Positions 1 through 5,418 of a stretch of 6,030 nt of DNA are shown one piece after another. A program made the translations under genes and the position numbers. Each line of letters begins with the position of its first letter. Position 1 is the stretch's first letter. A model generated the notes under the pieces. It saw only the letters and a list, made by a program, of their open reading frames with translations. It had not been told where the DNA came from and searched no databases. This stretch comes from Bacteroidota bacterium (GTDB lineage Bacteria > Bacteroidota > Bacteroidia > M30B66), in NCBI GenBank assembly GCA_020438185.1, contig JAGQVC010000117.1, positions 1 to 6,030 on the forward strand. Reading direction: 5' to 3'.

Positions 1-1
1 T

Positions 2-2059
2 GATCTTGTGAGCATTGGCTGGCGTGAAGGGCGCTGGTATGTTGGTGCCCGGATTACTGAAGTGGCAGATATGCGGTTCAGATTCAGTAAAGACCTGATG
101 AAACTTGCGATTAACGGGAACGGTCCTTACCTGGGAGAATTAATGCAGCTAGGCAATATCTATTTACGTGCATCGCATTACAGGAAATATGCGGTCAATT
201 TTTCCCGGGATATTCAATGCAAACTTCGTCTGGGGATAAGTGCCGCCTTTTTGTACGGAATGGAAAATCTGAACGTGAAACGGAGTGAAATTACATTAAT
301 CACTAATCCGGTAACGTTTGATTTGACCGGTACATCGGACATTCTGATAAATTCTTCGGGTACAGAATCCTTTAATACCGATTCGCTCAAAACCTGGCCG
401 TACCAGATGCAGCGTAAAAACCGGGGTGTTTCTGTTGATATCGGGGCAACGTATAAATTGAACGATAAGGTAGATTTATCAGCCAGTTTGCTGGACCTGG
501 GATACATCAGATGGAAGTATAAGGCAAAAAGCTATAGCAACAAGGTCAGTGAGTTTTCCTTTTCCGGAATTCCCATAAACGATTTTCTGAACGCAAATCC
601 CGATAGTGTTGAACACGGAATAAACCGATATCTGGATTCATTGGGCAATGTATTTTCTGTTGAAGAAAGCAACATAGAAAAGTACGCGGTGGCATTGCCT
701 GCCCGAATTTACCTGAGCGGATCGTATGCTCTTAATGATTGGAACACACTGAGATTCACCTATTTTGGCAATACGTTCCATAGATTATATTCCTCTGCGG
801 CAATAAGTTATACCCGAAACTTCAATAATCTGCTGGAGGTTTCATTTGCCTGGGCTTTACATAATAACACAGCTGCAAATCTGGGTGCGGGTGTTACACT
901 TAATCTGGGACTCACTCAATTCAACCTGTTTGCAGATAATTTACCTGCTGTATTTGGTGCTTACAATTCGCGCGGTACCACGGTTCGGGCAGGTATCACT
1001 CTGGTTTCAGGATACGGGGAAGATCGTCCTGATTATTGCGATCGCGATCATGACGGCATCCCGAATGAACGGGATGAATGTCCCGACGACCCCGGAATAA
1101 TGGAAATGATGGGTTGTCCGGATAGTGACCTGGATGGAATACCGGACAAACACGATGAATGTCCTGATCTGGCTGGTCTGCTGTCTTTACATGGTTGTCC
1201 TGATACCGATGGCGATGGTATTACCGATAACCGCGATGCATGTCCTGAATTGGCGGGGCCACCCGAGCTGGATGGCTGTCCTGATTCGGATGGTGATGGC
1301 ATAACGGACAATTCTGATGCTTGTCCGCATCAGGCCGGTCCGGCCGATTTAAGAGGCTGCCCCGACAGAGATAGAGATGGCATTCCGGATGGTGATGACG
1401 CTTGTCCGGACTTACCGGGCACAGTTAAATACAATGGCTGCCCGGATTCGGATGGCGACGGGATTCCGGATAATACGGACGAATGTCCTCAAACTGCAGG
1501 GGCAGTTCAGTTTAACGGATGCCCCGATACAGATGGCGATGGTATTTCGGACCAGCACGACCGCTGTCCTGAGTTGTTTGGCGAAAAATCCAACAGAGGT
1601 TGCCCTTCGGGCGATACCGATAATGATGGTGTTCCGGATGCACTTGATCACTGCCCAACATTGCCGGGTCCGAAAGCTTTGAATGGTTGTCCTGAATTAC
1701 AACCTGAAGCAAAAAATGTAGTTGAAACCGCTGTACGCGATTTGGAGTTTAACTCGGGAAAAGCCGTAATAAGTGGCAATTCCTACGAAGCTCTCGATAA
1801 TTTAATTCTGCTTCTTCGGGCCAACCCGGATTGGCAAATGCGTATTTCGGGACACACAGATAACTCAGGAACCGAGGATGGAAATCTGCGATTAAGCCGC
1901 GATCGTGCCCGGGCAGTTGCCACTTACCTCATTGATGGGGGAATCTCAGCCGACAGGCTGAAAGTTGAATGGTTCGGACAAACCAAACCAATTGCTGATA
2001 ACGGAACAGAAAAAGGAAGAAAGAAAAACCGGAGAGTTGAGTTGAAGCTCATTCAGTAG
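2..2059 (+). CDS. Outer-membrane barrel (DUF5723-like) + TSP3 repeats + OmpA domain protein, 5' truncated
   Basis: The frame is open to the left window edge, so the true start and signal peptide lie outside; the GTG at base 8 is an internal Val codon. Residues below count from that GTG. Residues 1-340 are rich in alternating, aromatic-ended beta strands; the stretch around LSASLLDLGYIRWKY looks like the DUF5723 family of Bacteroidota outer-membrane proteins (family name from memory). Residues 345-562 are eight thrombospondin type 3 repeats of the form DxDxDGIxDxxDxCP...GCP, a calcium-binding stalk. After a short linker, residues about 575-683 form an OmpA-like domain: GHTDN at 615-619, LSRDRA to R633, and NRRVEL at 674-679. 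D618 and R633 have the same spacing as the diaminopimelate-binding Asp/Arg pair of E. coli OmpA. Inferred role: a surface barrel anchored to peptidoglycan through a rigid calcium-bound spacer. It could structure the envelope or present ligands; no enzymatic role is visible. The stop TAG at 2057 overlaps the end of the convergent gene by 7 bases. Confidence 0.9.
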   Translation, partial: DLVSIGWREGRWYVGARITEVADMRFRFSKDLMKLAINGNGPYLGELMQLGNIYLRASHYRKYAVNFSRDIQCKLRLGISAAFLYGMENLNVKRSEITLITNPVTFDLTGTSDILINSSGTESFNTDSLKTWPYQMQRKNRGVSVDIGATYKLNDKVDLSASLLDLGYIRWKYKAKSYSNKVSEFSFSGIPINDFLNANPDSVEHGINRYLDSLGNVFSVEESNIEKYAVALPARIYLSGSYALNDWNTLRFTYFGNTFHRLYSSAAISYTRNFNNLLEVSFAWALHNNTAANLGAGVTLNLGLTQFNLFADNLPAVFGAYNSRGTTVRAGITLVSGYGEDRPDYCDRDHDGIPNERDECPDDPGIMEMMGCPDSDLDGIPDKHDECPDLAGLLSLHGCPDTDGDGITDNRDACPELAGPPELDGCPDSDGDGITDNSDACPHQAGPADLRGCPDRDRDGIPDGDDACPDLPGTVKYNGCPDSDGDGIPDNTDECPQTAGAVQFNGCPDTDGDGISDQHDRCPELFGEKSNRGCPSGDTDNDGVPDALDHCPTLPGPKALNGCPELQPEAKNVVETAVRDLEFNSGKAVISGNSYEALDNLILLLRANPDWQMRISGHTDNSGTEDGNLRLSRDRARAVATYLIDGGISADRLKVEWFGQTKPIADNGTEKGRKKNRRVELKLIQ
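1040..1693 (+). repeat. Eight tandem TSP3 (calcium-binding) repeats, 81-base period
   Basis: In-frame coding repeat within the OmpA-type gene. There are eight units of 27 residues (81 bases), each with an Asp-rich loop DxDxDGI[PTS]D, then Asp, then Cys-Pro, a variable segment and GCP. Unit seven is followed by two extra residues (Ser-Gly), the only break in the period; unit eight has DTDNDGVPD in place of the more regular DGD form. Each unit has two cysteines, at positions 14 and 26, expected to form disulfides in the periplasm or outside the cell. The DNA copies differ at many synonymous sites, so this is an old array rather than a recent expansion. Confidence 0.93.
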
Positions 2060-2271
2060 TGCTCATACATACTTTCCGGGCTGCTTTCATCCCAATGCAT
2101 ATTTTTGGGGTAAGCTCCGCCTTTCAAAACCTTGTAAACCATTAATAGTATAACAAGAGGCGACATTCCGAAGAGCATTACCGCCAAACCGGTCTGGTGG
2201 TACATTACCATTAAGATGAACATGGTGAAATAAATGGTTCCGGGAAAAATCGCAGAATTAACCGGCTTCAT
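2053..2271 (-). CDS. Small two-helix membrane protein, 72 aa, unknown function
   Basis: I do not recognise a named family, though small Bacteroidota proteins with this layout (two helices, a SPLVILLMVYKVLK-like segment, acidic tail) seem familiar. The ATG at 2271 gives 72 residues. A frame extension to a TTG at 2325 adds 18 residues but begins inside the A/T run of the rpsT terminator, so the ATG is preferred. Two hydrophobic segments lie at about residues 8-26 and 28-47, joined by a very short turn, which suggests a helical hairpin. It is followed by a basic KVLKGG patch and a hydrophilic tail ending MYEHY; the positive-inside rule would put the tail in the cytoplasm. The gene lies downstream of the rpsT terminator, so it needs its own promoter or read-through. 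It converges on the OmpA-type gene, overlapping it by 7 bases. That it is real rests on its clean membrane topology and on filling an otherwise empty gap. Confidence 0.68.
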   Translation of the reverse strand: MKPVNSAIFPGTIYFTMFILMVMYHQTGLAVMLFGMSPLVILLMVYKVLKGGAYPKNMHWDESSPESMYEHY

Positions 2272-2292
2272 GCTTGGCAACTTTTCTTTTAA

Positions 2293-2322
2293 ACAAGTTA
2301 CTTCTGTTAAGGTTCCCTCAAA
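2293..2322 (-). promoter_or_regulatory. Possible weak promoter for the small membrane protein gene
   Basis: On the minus strand, TTTG (2322-2319) is followed after 18 bases by TAACTTGT (2300-2293). This is an imperfect match to the Bacteroidota pattern of TTTG about 19-21 bases upstream of TAnnTTTG. The start codon is about 20 bases further on. The rpsT terminator just upstream makes an independent promoter useful. The match is weak and could be chance. Confidence 0.28.
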
Positions 2323-2323
2323 C

Positions 2324-2351
2324 AAAAAAAGCCACTCCGGAGAAGAGTGGC
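2324..2351 (-). terminator. Intrinsic terminator of the tRNA-Glu-rpsT unit
   Basis: Read on the minus strand, a perfect 7-bp stem GCCACTC/GAGTGGC (2351-2345 with 2337-2331) encloses a 7-base loop and is followed at once by seven T residues (2330-2324). It begins 24 bases after the rpsT stop. On the plus strand the hairpin is followed by TTAATC rather than a T run, so it should act mainly in the rpsT direction. Confidence 0.92.
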
Positions 2352-2375
2352 TTAATCAAATGAAAAAGTAAATTA

Positions 2376-2630
2376 TCAGTTGAGTGAATTTACAAAGCGG
2401 GTGAGCTTGCTCACAATGTTACCGGCTTTGTTTTTATGGATGATATTGCGTTTTGCAAGTTTATCAACCATTGAACTCACTTCAGTAAGCATTTTTGCTG
2501 CTTCTTTCTTACTTGTAGTAGAACGAAGACGCTTCAATGCGTTTCTTGTAGTCTTGTGGTAATAGCGGTTACGCAAACGCTTTGCATCGTTAGCGCGGAT
2601 TCTTTTAATCGCTGAAGAGTGATTTGCCAT
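2376..2630 (-). CDS. rpsT: 30S ribosomal protein S20 (bS20)
   Basis: bS20 is a bacteria-specific primary 16S rRNA-binding protein of the small subunit, helping 30S assembly at the 5' domain. The 84-residue product is very basic and predicted fully helical. It starts MANHSSAIKRIRANDAKR, the family's N-terminal signature, and its length is close to the usual 85-90. The start is the ATG at 2630, placing the conserved MAN at the N-terminus; it is preceded by a purine-rich AAAGAAAAGAA tract rather than a clear Shine-Dalgarno. Only 23 bases separate it from the tRNA-Glu gene upstream on the same strand, with no promoter or terminator between. It is therefore most likely co-transcribed with the tRNA and ended by the hairpin at 2324-2351. 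Confidence 0.98.
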   Translation of the reverse strand: MANHSSAIKRIRANDAKRLRNRYYHKTTRNALKRLRSTTSKKEAAKMLTEVSSMVDKLAKRNIIHKNKAGNIVSKLTRFVNSLN

Positions 2631-2653
2631 TTCTTTTCTTTATTCAGAAGATG

Positions 2654-2725
<72 letters not shown>

Positions 2726-2744
2726 AATTTTTAATTTGGGACTG

Positions 2745-2774
2745 CAAATGTAGTCTAAAATTCAATTCGCACAA
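2745..2774 (-). promoter_or_regulatory. Bacteroidota-type promoter for tRNA-Glu-rpsT
   Basis: On the minus strand, TACATTTG (2752-2745) exactly matches the Bacteroidota -7 consensus TAnnTTTG, and TTG (2774-2772) lies 19 bases upstream as the -33 element. Transcription would start around 2738-2740, giving a leader of roughly 13-15 bases before the mature tRNA. The consensus is established for the primary sigma factor of this phylum; use of this copy is inferred. Confidence 0.82.
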
Positions 2775-2780
2775 GTGCGA
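2767..2780. repeat. Short inverted repeat over the -33 box
   Basis: TCGCAC-AA-GTGCGA is an inverted repeat with perfect 6-base arms and a 2-base centre. It overlaps the -33 TTG of the tRNA-Glu promoter. It could be an operator for a dimeric regulator, but it is short and has only one copy here. Confidence 0.4.
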
Positions 2781-2901
2781 GATGTTTTGCCATTCATGAG
2801 AGCTGCGTTAAATATTGTTTATCAGACAATTAAAATTAAAAAAGGGCCGGTTTTAATGCATAGAATTAATGTTACGGACACGTGAGCGCTGAAAATTATG
2901 G

Positions 2902-2909
2902 TAACTTGC
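2902..2909 (+). promoter_or_regulatory. Possible -7 box upstream of mtaB
   Basis: TAACTTGC followed by GCCCC resembles the Bacteroidota -7 element TAnnTTTG but is one T short, and no clear TTTG or TTG is seen 19-21 bases upstream. It lies 16 bases before the mtaB start codon, so the leader would be about ten bases. The intergenic region of about 200 bases must contain a plus-strand promoter for the operon, and this is the best candidate I can see. Confidence 0.33.
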
Positions 2910-2924
2910 GCCCCGATTTAGAAC

Positions 2925-4268
2925 ATGTCTGCACAAAAGGTCAGTTTTTATACGCTTGGATGTAAACTCAATTTTTCTGAAACATCCACCATTGCAAGAT
3001 CATTCAGGGATGCAGGCTACCAGCGGGTAGAACTGGACGAACAACCTGATGCTGTTGTTATTAACACCTGTTCGGTAACAGAAAATGCCGATAAAAAGTG
3101 TAGAAGTCTGGTGAACCGGATTATGCGCGACACGCCTGATGCATTTATTGCCATAATCGGGTGTTATGCCCAGCTTAAACCTCAGGAAATTGCAGAAATC
3201 CCCGGAGTTGATCTTGTGCTGGGTGCTTCCGAGAAATTTAATCTGGTTTCATACATTCAAAAAAACAAGCAAGAGGCGGAGGCCAGAGTGCTTGCCTGTG
3301 AAATTGAACATGTGCATGAATTCAGTCCCTCCTACTCGGCCGATGACCGTACCCGGACTTTCTTTAAAGTTCAGGATGGCTGCGATTATTCATGTTCCTT
3401 TTGCACAATCCCCCTGGCAAGGGGAAAAAGCCGCAGCGCGAGCATAGAAAATACGGTTAACCAGGCCATACAACTGTGCACCGCACAGGATGTAAAAGAA
3501 ATAGTGCTTACCGGAGTTAATACAGGTGATTTTGGGCGTTATAACGGCGAAAGCTTTTTGGGTCTTATAAAAGAACTGGATGCCCGGGTTCCTGTTGAAC
3601 GCTTTCGCATTTCATCCATTGAACCCAATTTGCTAAGCGACGAGATTATTGAGTTCGTTGCTCAGTCGAAGAAATTTGTTCCGCATTTTCATATTCCGCT
3701 GCAATCGGGATGCGATAAAACACTTAAAAGAATGCGCAGGCGTTACTTAAGCGACCTGTATAAATCGCGGGTTGAATCCATTAAGAAATTCATGCCTTCT
3801 GCCTGCATCGGAGTGGACGTAATTGTTGGCTTTCCGGGAGAAACCGACGAAGAGTTCCGCGAAACATTCGACTTTATTCACAGTCTGGATGTTTCCTACC
3901 TGCACGTATTTACTTACAGCGAACGGGAAAACACTCATGCTATATCTCTGGGCGATGTTGTTCCCGCACACGTAAGGGCGATCCGCTCAAAACAACTTCA
4001 CCAGCTTTCGGATAAAAAGAAAAGAGCGTTCTATGAATCACAAACCGGTATTCCGAACACCGTTTTGTGGGAGGCCGAGCGCGACGGAGATTATATGTAT
4101 GGCTTTACCGCCAATTACGTGAAGGTGAAAACGCTTTACAATCCCGAACTTATTAATCAAACGCAGGAAATTATTCCACTTCATGTAGAAGCCGACGGAA
4201 TTTGCACCTGCATCAACGGACCTTCCACCGAATTATCCAGGAATAATATTCATGTATCCAACAATTAG
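2925..4268 (+). CDS. mtaB: tRNA t6A37 methylthiotransferase MtaB (radical SAM)
   Basis: MtaB converts N6-threonylcarbamoyladenosine at position 37 of ANN-decoding tRNAs to its 2-methylthio form (ms2t6A), stabilising codon pairing. The 447 residues match the methylthiotransferase layout. The N-terminal domain (about 4-105) has the three auxiliary-cluster cysteines C13 (TLGCKLN), C49 (INTCSVTENADKKCR) and C80 (IIGCYAQ). The radical SAM domain (about 143-370) has the cluster motif CxxxCxxC at C153, C157 and C160, then RGKSRS, HFHIPLQSG at 254-262 and GVDVIVGFPGET at 296-307. A C-terminal TRAM-like region spans about 375-430. The TLGCKLN and NTCSVTENAD forms point to MtaB rather than MiaB (substrate i6A) or RimO (ribosomal protein S12). 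The start ATG lacks an evident Shine-Dalgarno. The last 17 bases overlap lgt. The paralogue assignment rests on motif memory. Confidence 0.93.
   Translation: MSAQKVSFYTLGCKLNFSETSTIARSFRDAGYQRVELDEQPDAVVINTCSVTENADKKCRSLVNRIMRDTPDAFIAIIGCYAQLKPQEIAEIPGVDLVLGASEKFNLVSYIQKNKQEAEARVLACEIEHVHEFSPSYSADDRTRTFFKVQDGCDYSCSFCTIPLARGKSRSASIENTVNQAIQLCTAQDVKEIVLTGVNTGDFGRYNGESFLGLIKELDARVPVERFRISSIEPNLLSDEIIEFVAQSKKFVPHFHIPLQSGCDKTLKRMRRRYLSDLYKSRVESIKKFMPSACIGVDVIVGFPGETDEEFRETFDFIHSLDVSYLHVFTYSERENTHAISLGDVVPAHVRAIRSKQLHQLSDKKKRAFYESQTGIPNTVLWEAERDGDYMYGFTANYVKVKTLYNPELINQTQEIIPLHVEADGICTCINGPSTELSRNNIHVSNN
4239..4242 (+). promoter_or_regulatory. Shine-Dalgarno-like AGGA for lgt
   Basis: AGGA lies nine bases before the lgt ATG, inside the 3' end of mtaB. 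It is the only start in the plus-strand cluster with a recognisable Shine-Dalgarno-like element, and it supports ATG 4252 as the start despite the 17-base overlap. In Bacteroidota such elements matter little, so the support is modest. Confidence 0.4.
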
Positions 4269-5418
4269 TTTTTTCCTTCAGGAAACGTTTGGCATCGACT
4301 TTCCCCTGCCAATTCAAACATTCGGTTTTTTTGTTGCTCTGGCATTCCTTACAGCAGCATATCTCATTTCAAGGGAACTGCAGAGAAAGCAGGAAGAAGG
4401 ATTGATAAAACCGGGTAGCAAAGAGGTAGAAACCGGCAAGCCTGCAACCACAACCGACTACATAACTAACGGCTTAATCGGTTTCGTTGTCGGGTTTAAG
4501 CTGGTTTACATGCTTTTTAATTACAGTCTTTTCGTTGACGATCCGCAAAGCACATTACTATCACTCGAGGGTAGCTTACCGGGTGGTTTGCTGCTTGCAG
4601 CAGGATTTATTTACCTGCGATACAACGAAAGCAAGAAACAACAACTCGAAAAACCAGGTAAAAAAACGGTTCGCCTAAATGCAAATGACCACGTTGGAAA
4701 CATCATTTTACTCGGTGTTGTTGGCGGTCTAGTTGGAGCCAAAGTGTTCCACAATCTGGAGAATCCCAACGAATTCATGGCAGACCCGATTGGTTCTTTA
4801 CTTTCCTTTTCGGGATTAACTTATTACGGAGGTCTCATCACAGCTGCATTTTTAATTATCCGGTATGGGATTAAAAATGGTCTGCCTCCCTGGCATCTTG
4901 TGGACGCAGCAGCTCCAGCCCTTATGCTTTCGTATGGTGTGGGCCGGATTGGCTGCCAAATGAGTGGTGATGGCGACTGGGGAATTGTAAACACCAGTCC
5001 GAAGCCTGACTGGATGAGCTTTTTACCTGACTGGATGTGGTCGTTTAACTTCCCGCATAACGTAAACAACGAAGGAATTCCCATTCCGGGTTGCACCGGC
5101 AAATGGTGCCACATGCTGCCCGAACCGGTTTATCCGACAGCTTTTTACGAAACGCTTATGGCAATTGTCCTATTTGCCATGCTTTGGTCAATCAGAAAAA
5201 GAATAAAGATTCCGGGTTTGTTATTCAGCATTTATCTGGTTCTGAACGGCTTTGAGCGTTTTCTCATTGAGTCAATCCGGGTAAATACCAAATACCATAT
5301 TATAGGTTACGAAATTACACAGGCTCAAATTATATCAACGCTGCTTATGATTACCGGAATTGTTGGTATCTGGTACACCCGAAAAGCAGCAGCAACAAAT
5401 ACACTTAATGCAGACTGA
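4252..5418 (+). CDS. lgt: Prolipoprotein diacylglyceryl transferase Lgt, long variant with internal duplication
   Basis: Lgt is an inner-membrane enzyme that moves diacylglycerol from phosphatidylglycerol to the lipobox cysteine of prolipoproteins, the first step of lipoprotein maturation. At 388 residues it is about 100 longer than the E. coli enzyme. Visible family motifs are an N-terminal PIQTFGFFVALAF helix (20-32), YYGGL (191-195), GRIGCQMSGDGDWG (231-244), PTAFYE (295-300) and ERFLIESIR (335-343). R336, E340 and R343 match the spacing of E. coli R239, E243 and R246. Departures from E. coli are Tyr for His in the HGGL motif, and Cys235 and Asp240 where N146 and E151 stand. Residues 75-124 repeat as 156-205. 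A Trp-rich insertion at about 250-290 carries C281 and C286. Similar long Lgts occur in other Bacteroidota as I recall, so this is probably a lineage form and active. It starts inside mtaB and overlaps the next gene by 11 bases. Confidence 0.92.
   Translation: MYPTISFFLQETFGIDFPLPIQTFGFFVALAFLTAAYLISRELQRKQEEGLIKPGSKEVETGKPATTTDYITNGLIGFVVGFKLVYMLFNYSLFVDDPQSTLLSLEGSLPGGLLLAAGFIYLRYNESKKQQLEKPGKKTVRLNANDHVGNIILLGVVGGLVGAKVFHNLENPNEFMADPIGSLLSFSGLTYYGGLITAAFLIIRYGIKNGLPPWHLVDAAAPALMLSYGVGRIGCQMSGDGDWGIVNTSPKPDWMSFLPDWMWSFNFPHNVNNEGIPIPGCTGKWCHMLPEPVYPTAFYETLMAIVLFAMLWSIRKRIKIPGLLFSIYLVLNGFERFLIESIRVNTKYHIIGYEITQAQIISTLLMITGIVGIWYTRKAAATNTLNAD
4474..4623 (+). repeat. Internal protein duplication in Lgt, copy 1 (residues 75-124)
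   Basis: Aligns without gaps to residues 156-205 (bases 4717-4866) at a fixed offset of 81 residues, with 19 of 50 identical. Shared positions include G77/G158, V80/V161, G81/G162, K83/K164, L88/L169, N90/N171, F94/F175, D97-P98/D178-P179, L102-L103-S104/L183-L184-S185, G107/G188, G112/G193, L114/L195 and R123-Y124/R204-Y205. This copy has PGGLLL where the other has YYGGL, so it has probably lost the catalytic-site role and serves as added membrane scaffold. Confidence 0.75.
4717..4866 (+). repeat. Internal protein duplication in Lgt, copy 2 (residues 156-205, carries YYGGL)
   Basis: This copy holds the family GGL motif in its usual context (SGLTYYGGL) and leads straight into the conserved HLVDAAAPALMLSYGVGRIG region, so it corresponds to the canonical Lgt segment. 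Copy 1 is the extra module lying between the first helix and this segment. Confidence 0.75.

Noticed and set aside
1048..1311. Minus-strand open frame with a repetitive Ser/Gly/Pro-rich product.
   Set aside because: Its repetitiveness is only the mirror of the TSP3 coding repeats on the plus strand.
1040..1693. The 81-base tandem array considered as a CRISPR or minisatellite.
   Set aside because: The period is in frame, the copies diverge at synonymous sites and the encoded motif is the known TSP3 calcium-binding repeat.
2272..2325. N-terminal extension of the small membrane protein from a TTG start at 2325.
   Set aside because: The start falls in the T run of the rpsT terminator, leaving no space for a leader, and the added 18 residues do not look like part of the membrane protein.
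2814..2830. Inverted repeat ATTGT-N7-ACAAT, considered as a terminator or operator.
   Set aside because: Only five A/T-rich pairs and no T run in either direction; expected by chance in A/T-rich intergenic DNA.
2796..2885. A 29-codon plus-strand frame (ATG at 2796, TGA ending 2885) upstream of mtaB, considered as a leader peptide.
   Set aside because: No ribosome site, no codon run suggesting attenuation, no alternative hairpins, and it lies upstream of the candidate mtaB -7 box, so it would not be on that transcript.
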